This document shows positions 1 through 10,989 of a DNA stretch of 64,000 bases, piece by piece (within the stretch, counting starts at the first letter, position 1; each line of letters opens with the position of its first letter). The position numbers were made by a program, and so were the translations under genes. The stretch is from assembly GCA_013399305.1 (NCBI GenBank), contig VXAI01000197.1:1044874-1108873 (forward strand). The letters are read 5' to 3'. This stretch comes from Rostratula benghalensis. Its lineage: Eukaryota; Chordata; Aves; Charadriiformes; Rostratulidae. The notes under the pieces were generated by a model, which saw only the letters and a program-made list of their open reading frames with translations, ran no database searches and was not told the origin of the DNA.

Positions 1-3000
1 ATATAAATACAAAATATACCCTGACCTTCCTTCCCTTTTACCCTCGCCTGCCCTGACGTAATGCAGGCAGCTGTTGTATGCTTTTTCATCTTACTCCTCC
101 AGTTGTTCCATCTTATCTCATTCCCATCCTTAGTCTTCTCTTTAGCTTTTCAGTATGCTCTGGTTCTTTTTCCATCATGATACAAGCAGGTTTACTCTTG
201 CTCAGCTCACACCAGTCTGCCCCTCCAGCCTCTGCCTGTTCTCTTTCCATTCCCCTCCGAGCTCCAGCTGCAGAGAGAAGTTTCCCTTCTTGCCTTTGCC
301 AGTCTGGCTGCCTTGGACTTGAACACAAATGAGCACACACTTTTGGAAAACCCATCCTTTTTTTGGCTTCAGTGAGATTTTCTTCTTTCCACTTTCTTGC
401 TGCCTCCCTAACTGCTTATACAGAAAGTCCTCTGGAAGATTTTCTCGTTGTCCTCCCTAATTACTGAGGAAAAAAGAGTGGTGCTCTGTAAGGTCATATT
501 TTTAAATAATATTTTTGATTTGACAGATTTCATCTGTGAAAACTAGACCAACCAGTGTGTCTGAGTCAAGAAGGTATGACTTTCACATGTGTTTACTCCA
601 AATGCATTTCCTTATGTCCAAATTAAAACTGTTTCATACCTCTTAAAATCCAACAACCAGAGCAAGCTGAACTTAGTGCAAACAAACCTCTTATCTTCTC
701 TTCCTTGTAAACTTGTTTCTCAAACTTCATGATGCTTTTCATTGTCACAATATTACCACCCTGCTCTTAAAAGGATGTGATGTTCTGTTAAGATCTCTCT
801 AGTTTCCCACGCCGTGCCATGCCTTGGTGTTGCAGAGTCTTTCCTTGTAACTTCTCTAAGATGTATTTCTTAACCACTCAGACACCTGTGACTCTCCACA
901 TAGATCCCATCATCTTAGGAGTACTGACATTTTCCATTACCTTTCCCTAACTTCTCATGCAAATGAGTGGCTCCCTAAAGCACCCATAGGGCTACTTTAA
1001 ATTGTTTTTTGTTTCTGTAAAACCTACTTGGCTAGCACCGCAGGGAGACTGTGCTGATCAGTATGTCTGTTTGTGTGGGTTGTGTGTGACCAGACACGGG
1101 CATCATTAGATATAGGTGTCTGTGAAAGAGCTCATTTCTACTTGCTCTTTAATGGATATAAGGAAACAAGGCATTGTCAGATGATATCTGATCCAATGTG
1201 TCATACGTAAAAAGTGCCTGGTTCCCTTCACTGCTGTAAAGGAAGCTGGGGGTGAATAACTCAGATGCCAGTATCCACAGCTGAAATATCTGAAGCTATT
1301 GTGAAGAATGCCTTTTTTTCGTGGTTTTGAAGTATTTCATTTTAGCTTTTAAATTATATGCAATTGGGAGTGATTCAGTATCCATACCTGGATCTGTGCA
1401 AAGCCCCTGTGCAACAAGGCTTGAGGCCATGAATATGCTCTGATGGTTCCACTGAAATGGTTATACTCGAAGTTGTCAACAGCATCAAAATACTGCTCAA
1501 AAAAGACTGAAGAAAACATCTTGCAAAGGTTAGAGGAGGCACAGTGTTGTATAGCAAGAATATGGAGGCATTCAGAAACAATTAATTGATAGCTTGTATG
1601 ACTGGAATTCACAGCACTGTAGTCCCAGTGACTCTAAACATATGGCAGCGAGAATAATGCTGAAAAAGAACAATGGTGTTTAGTCAACTGCAGCATATAG
1701 AATTTATTTATTTATTTATTTTTTGCTGACAGTGGTAATTAAAACTTTTCTAGCTTTCCATTGGAGAAGGCTTTTAAAATTAAGATCCAAGCTACTTGGA
1801 AAACATATGAAGTCCTCAGACTTCCATAACCATGGGCAACATTTATTGAGAACTTAGCCTTGTTCTGGCTGCATGATTGCCTTTTAGCAATAAGTGAAAT
1901 TTTAGGGCTTGTGTTAATTCTTTTCACTTCTCATGTCTTTGATTTTGCAGACCACAATGACCTTGTTTGGGAAAGAGATGATTTAACAGGGATATGACTG
2001 AGATACATAAAATTATGAGTAATATGGTGATGATGAGTGAAGAATGTTTATTCAGTATTTCCCACAATATTCTTACTCTTTTCAAAAAGAATCAAATGAA
2101 ATTGCCAGGCAGAAGATTTAAAGCAAATAAATGAAATACTTTTCCCTACATGCTCCAGAGCTAGCCTGTGGACTTTGTTACCAGATTGAAAGAAAAATAC
2201 CAGACGTGCACACACACACTACAGATATCCTGCGGAAAGCTGTTGTTTAGTTCAAGATATAAATCCAGAGTTGCCATAGTCTTATTCTGCTTATGCAGAT
2301 CAAATGGGATATATGTGTTAGATGGAAAACTAGGAAGACAGGGAAGAAAGCTACTGATAAGAGGAACCTCTGAAGGAAGTAGCAGACTTTTTCTCCCTGA
2401 AGAGCAACAAAATACTGCCCAAGCAAGAACATTTTGAAATGCAACATGGAATAGACAAAATTAATCCATACTGTGAAATTGCTCCAAAGATGGGGGAGCA
2501 AACACACAGGCAGTTTTCAAAGGTGACAGAAAGTAAGAATTTTCCAAAGGACCCATAGAATATTTTATAAAATTTCTTGTAACCTAGAAACTCATATAAC
2601 AATTGCTGGATTAAGAGGAAACTGGAGGAAAAGAGTTGGCATGCAAGGCACATGGGGCAGGGCAGAGATAGTTGGTTCCAAAACCACTTGTTTTCCTTCA
2701 GTTTTACCCAGCACATGTGGATTTTTGTCCATTTAAAAAAATATGTGCTTTAAGAGATCTTCATTTTTCAGATACAAATTCCTTCTGCTTTTGGTTTGGG
2801 TTTTTTTGGTTTTTTTATGCTGCTTAAAGGAAATTATATTAGCAGATGTATGTTAGAATCTGGGCTTTTAGGATCATGTCACAACCCTGTCACAGAAAGT
2901 ATCTCGTTTCTGTGGCCAATGGAGAAGTCACCATCAGAAAGTGACTTAAATTAGAAGAAGACAAGTGACCTTTTGGATGCAGCAATTGCTCTAGTGACTA

Positions 3001-3949
3001 CTCTAGAAGCCTGATGTTTACACTAGGCACTTCAGTTTCAGATGCTTATATTTGTGGAAGGAAAAAAATGTCTTGTTGTTTTTATTATTATTTTTCCTGT
3101 TGTAAATTGTTGACATTACAAAGCCACAACATATACACACAAAAGTAAGCTGGTGGACATAATTTTCTATGTGCTGACCAGCGTAATATGCAGAGCATAC
3201 ACAAGCTGTGAGCTCACAAATACCAGCAATAACCCTCACAGGAGTTTAATCTCTAAAGAAGCTCTATAGTTTGGTTCAAAATGCCCTGTGTACATTCAGC
3301 TCCATAACAAAGCTCAGTCCCATTTTTTATTTTAGTCACTCTTCCAAAAGTGGCATTGGCTCTTCTGACAGGAGAGAGCACTTTATCATCTGTAAAAGCA
3401 TCATTTGACAATAGGCTAACAGGCTCAGAATGTGATCTGAAGTTGTGAAACAATTGCTTTGATGGCTTTCCTCAGCGTGGTTACAAGAAACCTTGTTTCA
3501 CAATTTATTTTGAACATCTGGCCTACTATTATTGAGCATCTATTTATAAAGCTGGCCTCAACAAAACTCTCATAGAAGTGTCTGTCTTCAATCAGTTTGC
3601 GTCTGACTTGTGGCAACAGAATATTTTACAGACATTAGAACCTAATTGTCTAGGGTTTTCTTATACAAATCAGCATTCCTTTCTGGAGCTACTTTATTTA
3701 TATATGTTTTTTATTAACAGAGCTGTTTCTGCATACAACATAAATGAAAACAACCCCATTAGAGAAGCTGTGAGTCATTGCCATTATTAAATAAATTATT
3801 TCAAGATCTCAGACAAGGCATGAAAAGGCTTTAACAAAGAGCTAGCAGTTCCTTAAAATATATACAAAGCACTCCCTTTTTTTTTTTTTTCTACATTTGT
3901 ATTAAGTTAATGTAAAAATCTTCTGGTTTTGCCACAGGTAGAGAAGTAA
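1..3949. other. Unique AT-rich non-coding DNA
   Basis: No gene or recognisable interspersed repeat was seen. Open frames here are short (121 codons at most, minus strand 2351-2716) and show no family motif or convincing splice-site pair. The stretch holds a short ATTT microsatellite at about 1702-1724, a T/G-rich run near 2796-2818 and a T run just before 3893. It may be intron or intergenic spacer. Confidence 0.6.
1702..1724. repeat. (ATTT)n microsatellite
   Basis: About five uninterrupted ATTT units followed by a T run. It has the composition of an old poly(A)/T-derived simple repeat, but no transposon body was recognised next to it. Confidence 0.8.
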
Positions 3950-4128
3950 TTGTAAATACATTTGGAGAAGCTATGGTACACCAGGTGCCCACCAAAGCTG
4001 CTCTATCACTCCCCTCTTCATCTGGACAGGGGAATATAATAAAAGACTTGTAAGTTGACCTAAGAACAGGGAAAGATCCTTCATCAGTTATTGTCACTGG
4101 CAAAACAGACTTGACTTGGGGAAATTAG

Positions 4129-4134
4129 TTTATT
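4129..4134 (-). promoter_or_regulatory. LTR polyadenylation signal AATAAA
   Basis: A canonical hexamer on the minus strand, about 180 nt before the inferred 3' end of the LTR and downstream of its TATA-like box. The order TATA box then AATAAA supports the LTR orientation. Activity is not known. Confidence 0.45.
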
Positions 4135-4350
4135 ACCAATCAAATCACAGAAGGGCAATTAAATATAAAGCCAAATCTTAAAATGTCTCCCCCCCTTCCC
4201 TTATTTCTGGGTTCAACTTCACTCCCAAATTCTCTGCCTCCTCTACCTGAGTGATGCAGGGCAAGAGAGAATAGGGGGTTGTGGTCAGTTCATCACGTTG
4301 TCTCTGCTGCTCATTCCTCCCCAGGGGGAGGACTCCACACACTCTTCCTC

Positions 4351-4601
4351 TGCTCCAGCATGGGGTCTCACCCATGTGAGCCAGTCCTTCATTAATATCT
4401 CTAACTTGAGTCCTTCTGACACGCTCCAGTTCTTCATGAACTGCTCAAGCATAGATCCTTTCTATGGTGTGCAGTCCTTCAGGAACAGACTGCTCCAGTG
4501 TGGGTCCAGGTCAAAGGTCCTGCTAGGAGCCTGCTCCAACATGGGCTTCCCATGGAGTCACAGCCTTCTTCAGACACGTTCACCTGCTCTGGTGTAGGGT
4601 C
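4351..4601 (-). repeat. Degenerate tandem repeat inside the LTR
   Basis: The plus-strand motif TGCTCCARYRTGGG and its decayed forms recur at about 4351, 4442, 4491, 4532 and 4584. Spacing is 41-52 nt, with one interval of 91 nt that fits a double unit. The array lies between the TATA-like box and the AATAAA, so it would be transcribed if the LTR promoter were active. Confidence 0.55.
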
Positions 4602-5067
4602 CTCCAAGGACTGCAGGGCGATAGCCTGCTTTACCATAGTCTTCAGCATGGGCTGCAGGGAAATTTCTGCTTCAGTGCCTGGGGCACCTCCTCTCTCTCC
4701 TTCTTCACTGCCCTTGGTGTCTGCAGAGTTGTTTCTGCCAAGTATTCTCAATCCTCTCTCCAGATGCAGTTTTACAGGTTTTTTCCCCTTAAATACTTTA
4801 TCGCAGAGGCTCTACAACTGTTGCTGATGGGCTCAGCCTTGGCCAGCAGCAGGCCCATCTTGGAGCTGACTGTCATTGGGTCTGTCAGACACAGTGGAAG
4901 CTTCTAGTAACTTCTTACAGAAGCCACCCCTGTATCCCCCCTGCTACCAAAACTTTGCCACACAAGACCAATACAATAAGATGTTGGGAGTAGGGGAGAA
5001 AGAGGAAGCACAATCTTCATTCAAGAGATGTACCACTGTCATTACATGGGTACATCATGTCATATAA

Positions 5068-5372
5068 GAAAGATGGGGCAAACTTTTAGTAGGGCTTGTT
5101 GCAATAGGACAAAGGGTAATGGTTTTAAACTAAAAAACGGAAGATTTAGACTAGATAGAAGGAAGACATTTTCTACAATGAGGATGATGAAACACTGGTA
5201 TGTGTTGCCCAGAGAGATGGCAGATGTGCCATCCCTGGAAACATTCAAGGTCAGGTTGGCCGGGGCTCTGAACAACCTGCTGTGGTTAAAGATATCCCAG
5301 GTCACTGCAGGGGACGTTGGACCAGATGACGTTTATAGGTCCCTTCCAAGCCAAACTATTCTATGATTCTAT
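5068..5372 (+). mobile_element. CR1 LINE fragment, 3' end
   Basis: A 5'-truncated CR1. The decayed coding end of ORF2 is visible as the reading GNGFKLKNGRFRLDRRKTF, followed by the usual VLPREMADVPSLE-like block and a short 3' UTR. It ends with overlapping copies of the terminal octamer (ATTCTATGATTCTAT, about 5358-5373). About 300 bp of a full-length element of roughly 4.5 kb is left. It lies about 90 bp from the LTR boundary at 4975. Confidence 0.9.
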
Positions 5373-6027
5373 ATGACATAAAATTATATATGTATTTATA
5401 ACCCTTTGGGTGCTTCTGTTTTGTATGATCCCTGGAAGTGCCTTAAAAGTGAGAACACTACATGATGCATTGGAAATGCAGCATACTCTGTACTGAAGAA
5501 AATGTTGTGAGGAACATTTTTCACAAGCATTAACAATTTTTGAGTTTCTAATTACTTTCAGAGTAGGAATTACTTTCACTTTCATTAGCCTGTCACCTTT
5601 CATATNAAATAAATAAAGAAAAGAAAACAACTTCCAAGTGCTATGATATATAATGTAGCTTTAAGATGTTGGATTGTCTGGAAGTGTTTTTGGTAGCGGA
5701 CTGCAGTGTTTCTGCATGAAACTCATTGTCTGCAAGTGAGTGTCTACAATTGCACTATGTATTGCTCTGTCCATCATTAGTCCTGTAAGGAACAAGAAAG
5801 ATAAATTGAAGGAGAATATTTCAGTATTCCACTTCCAGGTGTGTAACAGCTGGTCAAGGTTGAGGGACATCAGCACTAAAAGCTATAAATTCTACTGGAA
5901 GTTGGACCACTTTCTATCATTCTGGCTTTCTCACCTTAATAATCACCGCACTTGAGATCACAGGAGCTCATGTGTGTGCTGTCATTCTGCTTCTGATCAT
6001 CCCCACATATTGACCTGCCCTGGACTC
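5373..6027. other. Unique non-coding DNA
   Basis: No recognised repeat or gene. There is a single ambiguous base at 5606 inside an A/T-rich run. Short open frames on both strands have no motif. Confidence 0.6.
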
Positions 6028-6504
6028 TCACTGGAGCCTTGAGTGATGACAGGCAGAAAGCTGTGATTTATACAGCACCATCGTGATTAGGGTAGAACTC
6101 ACAAGTACTGCTACAGTTTGGGCTCTGTCAGTGTTTCCAGTAGAAATCCTTGAGTTTAACAGTTTATATATGTGGCCATTAAATGTCCTTCGAAGCTTTA
6201 TTGTGGCATAAAAGTTGTCAGCACCAGGAGGAATCTTACAATCAAATGCAAAATCTGTTTGGTACTTTTGAAGTAATTTGGGTACGTGCTCATATGAATG
6301 CACACAAGCATCACTGTCCATCACCATGAGCCCAGAACAGGACGTGCAAATCAAGTTACATAAATTGTTCAAGTAATATGTTTCACAAAGGCAGCTCCCT
6401 TCTCCTGGCATTGGCTCACACCTGGGATGAAATCTCCCCTCCCCTATGTAGCTTTCAGAGGTTGGCTTTTGTCCTCCACCCACCACCACCAGGAGAAATG
6501 TCAC
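6028..6504 (-). other. Unidentified 158-codon open frame (minus strand)
   Basis: This is one of the longer uninterrupted frames outside repeats. The translation is not low-complexity: it has a cysteine cluster (CNLICTSCSG) and a segment reading PPGADNFYATIKLRRTF. A splice-acceptor-like tract (ending TTGTAAG before ATTCCTCC) and a donor-like GTGAGT lie within it, so a short exon is possible instead of a single open frame. I recognise no protein family, and chance openness is quite possible. It lies just downstream, on the same strand, of the possible terminal exon at 6550-6937. If that exon is real, this stretch would be its 3' UTR. Confidence 0.18.
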
Positions 6505-6549
6505 ATGCTTTACTCTGTAAGAGCTGGACTGGACCGTCCCCTTGCTTTA

Positions 6550-6937
6550 TCAGCCTTCTTTAGGCACACTGTGAGATCTAGCAGAGACCTGGAAAGATGT
6601 TGTGGGTCTGGAGCATGCTGAGCTGAGCTCCTTGTCCTCGGATGACCTGATCTCAACAGCACTGGTCTCAACCAAGTCTTCCTTGTCCACATGCTCTGTT
6701 TCTCCCATTCCTGGGGTAGAGCCACGCTCAGACCTAATTCCACAGTCTTCATCCCTGGTCACATCTGAGACTGATAGGACTGCTGAAGGAGTTTCTGTCA
6801 CGGAGTGGTTGGTTGTGACTAAGGGCAAAGTACCTAATCTCCCTGTTGCTAAGGTTGTCTTTTGTTCAACAAAGGCATGAATGCCTGACTTCCTCTCAGG
6901 GCTGCTGAAATGCCAGTGATGAGTACCACAGATGTGC
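6550..6937 (-). other. Candidate terminal exon (minus strand), unidentified
   Basis: An acceptor-like TTATTTACAG abuts 6937 on the minus strand. After one carried-over base, the frame stays open for 128 codons to a TGA at 6550-6552. The predicted product is hydrophilic and rich in Ser, Thr and Glu (for example VTTNHSVTETPSAVLSVSD), as cytoplasmic tails or disordered regions often are. The plus strand is also open over 6602-6880, so coding direction is ambiguous. No family was recognised. It could be a real tail exon, an old exon or chance. Confidence 0.2.
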
Positions 6938-9900
6938 CTGTAAATAACTGCCTAGATCTAAGAGCATGCCCATGAATGAAAAATCATTCATTGAGTATTT
7001 CCAGAAAGTGAACTGAAAGAATGAGGAAGGAGGAAGCATGGCTTTGAATTATGCTACTTTTTGGTATCATTTGCTGCGTTCCTAGTACATCACATGTAAC
7101 AAATGCACCTGAAAGTCACAAGCACAGAATAATAAATGAAGCATATGCAATATTTGAGAGTAATAACCTCCAGACATTAAGCAGTTTGCATACTAATAAC
7201 ATTTAGAAAACTCGCTTCCTTCCATAAGCTTTCCTTCCTAAGCAGAGGGAAAATACCCAGTCGTTGTGCTTGTAAATACAGGAGCCAACACATGACAAAA
7301 TATGAGGTATGAAGAAGTGCCCATTTCAATCAGTCAGCATGAGCATTCTCATTTCTGATATGTTATAAAACATTTATAGTCCGTTTTACAACTCTAGCTG
7401 CCCAAAATTTGATCTAACCAGAAAACACACCAGTAATGTGCATTGCCATTGGGCCTAGCCCTAGATTGGGATCAGAGGCAGACAGACAGGGTCCTCCTTG
7501 GACGTTGGTCATCAAAGAAAGAGAGTTGACCCTTTGATCCTTCAGCTTTTATACAAAGCATGATGGTCAGCTTTGGGTCACCAGTCCCTACAGGTGTGAC
7601 CCTTCTCCTCTTCTCTGCTTCCGACACTCGAACAGGGCAAATAACTAAATTACCTGACCTTGGTTGTTATAGCAATAAGCATAAGCAAGGGTCTTCTGCA
7701 TGCCATTCCTTGGTATAATCAGGTCTTACCACTGTGAGAGTGAACAGTTTTCTGAACAATATGCTGTGAATTTCAGAGTTTATTTACTTAGAAGAGACCC
7801 AGCTAAAAAAAGTAAAATTACTGAGCAGAAAATTATTCTATTTTACTTCAACCAGGACACAGTGTTTCCAAAGCTGGGATTTCAGTCTGCTGTGCTTCTC
7901 CTGAACCAATGTGAGGCATGTTACTCTCCATCTAGGTCAGAGTGGGTCTATAACTGGGAGGCTTCACTGACTTACTGGGTGTGACTGCCCTCATCTGGCC
8001 TAAAATTAATGAAGGGCATTTTTTACATTGGGAAATTAAAGCTGATTTTTAAAAATGAGCTCCTTGTGACTTGGACAGTGGGCTAAAACAGGAGTAAGAA
8101 ATGTACCATTGACACTGATAGACTTAGAAACCTCCCACAAATCTCTGATTTGTTTTCTCAAAGGGGACAGAGGAGAGGACATCACAGCAAGTTGAAGGCA
8201 ATCATCAGTTTTGTATTATTGACTGCTCTGGATTAAGCCATATAGCATCTCACTAAATTCCTTCAAATGCACAGTTGTGGGAAGGTGTGTATATGGGGAA
8301 GGCTGGAGAGACAGCTAGTAGTCTCAGTTAATTAAAATAAACTAATTTCTTTCAGCTACTCAAAATTCCATGTAGGTCTTCAATACTCATATGTGTTCTG
8401 ATCATAGGCAAGGGGTCTTCCCATGCACAGTGATGCACCATGTCCCGCCTCACAGACATCAAAGCTTAACACTGATCCCAGAGGAGGATGCCAGTGAATG
8501 ATGCATCAGAGATGAAGCACTCCCTGCATTTCATCTGGATTCAAAAATCCTGCTGAGCCAGAGCGACGCAGGGACACAGCAGCAAAACAAACCCACACAA
8601 TCAAACAGCAGTAAATGCAGAGGTCCTGGCCAGCAACCAGCTGTCCTGAGTTCCAGGAAAATATACCCAGGGGTTAACTACTGCAGAAGCATCAGCACAC
8701 AAAGGTGTTTTTTATACGCTAATTATTTTATAATATACAATGCAATACCTTGTGCTATTAAGCTATTTGTTTACCAAACATCAAAGTCGCTGTAGACATG
8801 CTAGCATACTGTGTATAGATTTTAAGCCAAGGTCCCTCATGGTACTGAACTACTAAGTTATATGAGCTTTCTGCATTCGATGGTGCTGCATGAGCACACA
8901 TGGTCTCAAGCTCTGGCCCTGTACTTTCTAGTGAATGGATTTATGTTCAATGGCAAAGGGAAAAAAAAAACCCAAAAAACTGTTCATAATGAAAAAATAT
9001 AATGCATCCCATTTATTGCTGAGTTTTTTCCTTTGTTTTACAAATTCATCTGAAACAAAGAGCTGTGAAAAGAATGAGCCTAATTTTGAAAATTGAATAG
9101 GAATATGCTTAACTTCACCTGCGTGGTAAATGAAGATTTTACTGCTGAAATCTTTTGGACTGCTAGGAGGGAAATGATGGGGAAATAGAAAACCTCTTTG
9201 GAAAAATCAAGAATGTAAATCATTTCAAGTTCAGACTGTGCTCAGCTCAAGAATGCATCAGCTTCAGAAAATATTAATAAACCAGTATTTCTTTCTATTG
9301 CTTTTCTTTGGAGAAAATAGCTGGCTTTGATTAAGTAAATGAAGATGAAAAGAAAAGAGAGAGAAACATGTTGAATACCTGATCCAGGGTTGGTATAGCT
9401 GTTAAAAGAGTAACTTACCTCTGCAGTGTCTTTAGTTGTGGGAGGGATATATTTTTTTAAAGTATGTAGCATTATTTATAGTGATTCTGTATGGTAGGGA
9501 TCCAAAGTACCTTTAAAAAGTGTTTGCCCTGTTGTAACTGACTTAATAACTGGTCTAGAAAGACCATCTCTACATAACAGAAATTAGAGTTATATAAGGT
9601 AAATAATGCTGTAAATTAATCTAATATCAGAGGAGCAGTTGTGCACCTAGCTATCCTGTCTATATTTTTGGGTGTTGAACCAGCCTAGGGAACTGTAGAG
9701 ACAGGTAATAGCCTTTGTCTTGCCAATGTGTTTTAACTCCAAGAGTGAAAAATGGGGTGGAGCTACCGGACAAGAAATGTAGCTTGTTGTTGATGCTGTG
9801 GTCAATGAGGTTTGAAACACAAGCAGAGACACAGTAGGTGAGGAGTAGGACAGAAAGATTGACTTAACAAGCCAGAAAAATTTATGATGACAGAAACTAA

Positions 9901-10989
9901 CAACCTCAGAAAAAGTTCCCTTGTAGCATGTTTGGGAAGGTAATTTTTATTTCATACAGATATTCTTTTAAGATGCAGCCTTACATGGTGGCGAAAAAGT
10001 GCCTGTTCATCCTTATATTAATTATGGTCTGCATACATTTTAGATTGTTTTTCATGAACAGCTGTTGACTATTTTATCTCAGTAACCTCACTCACTTGCA
10101 AGTACTAACGCTGGTGACTTCTCTTTGCCACCCTGATTTTGGATAACAAGCCTTAATAGGAGACATGCTGTTCTCTGGATGAGACAAAATGTTCTCACAA
10201 CTTAACAGATATTTCCATTGTAAGCATGGCTCAGATGATCAGGGGTGAATAAGCTACTGAAGTGTATTATGCCATCAATTTGTGACTCACCTGCCACATT
10301 TTGTTTTTAAAATAACATGGAATAAATGAGGGAGCAAATGAAACAGAACAGAAATCTCAGGTTTTGAGCTGCAGGGGAAAAAAAGAAGCCTCAGGCACAT
10401 TAGTTTTTATAATTCGTCTCATTTTGTTCTCCATTTCCTAGGTCTATAAACTTTCCTGTGCTGCTGCAATTTAAGTATAAGAATAGTTCCAGTAAATTAA
10501 AAGGAACTAATCATATGATTAACTTTAAGCACAAGATTAAATGTTAATAAGGTGAGGGCCTCTGTAAGGATTATCAAAAGAAGAATGACATTGCTACAAA
10601 AGACCTCTGAGTTTGAAAACTCTTTTTGCATGTGTGTGTTAAAGGAAGATCTGAAATAAATTTTTGAAACAGTTGCAGCTTTTTGTTCTCTACCAGGAAC
10701 TGTATTGAACTGCTAGTTTACTTCATAAATACATGGAAAATTAGATTTGTGGTGATGGAAGGTCCAGAAGATTATCCTATGATATTATGCCAGATCCAGG
10801 CTTGTCCCCAAAGCCAAAACTTCCTCAGAGCTCAGGTACACATTTTCACCAATATCCCTAAAAAAAACCTAATTGATGTCAAAACCTTTGTAGATTACAC
10901 CCACTACAAAAGGAGAAAACTCTGTGACTCTAGATCTTGTGCTATAATGTCTAGCCCTAAAAATTTAAAACATGTACAAAGTGGGTAGA
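6938..10989. other. Unique non-coding DNA
   Basis: No gene or recognisable transposon was seen over about 4 kb. Composition is AT-rich with a slightly GC-richer patch at 8400-8660. A/C homopolymer runs lie near 8961-8980. The 101-codon plus-strand frame at 10683-10988 stops just before the CR1 at 10990 and has no motif. Confidence 0.55.

Larger units (their letters stand above)
3950..4975 (-). mobile_element. Solo LTR of an avian endogenous retrovirus (ERV-type)
   Basis: Read on the minus strand, this roughly 1-kb block matches the general layout of a long LTR that I recall from bird genomes. It begins TG at about 4975. A TATA-like TATTTAA lies at about 4790-4797, followed by a GC-rich block with degenerate internal repeats, then a polypurine stretch, then an AATAAA polyadenylation signal (TTTATT on the plus strand, 4129-4134), and a 3' part rich in the motif read as GGGCACCTGG near 3985. 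No gag, pol or env sequence lies on either side, so it is a solo LTR or a lone fragment. The end near 3950 is uncertain, and I could not find a clear target-site duplication. The short open frame inside it (minus strand 4479-4751) is probably not a gene. Confidence 0.6.

Noticed and set aside
2351..2716. 121-codon minus-strand open frame
   Set aside because: Phe/Leu/Ser-rich translation of purine-rich plus-strand DNA, with no splice sites or motif. Likely chance.
4479..4751. 90-codon minus-strand open frame in the GC-rich block
   Set aside because: It lies inside the inferred LTR and its composition follows the LTR's internal repeats. No protein family was recognised.
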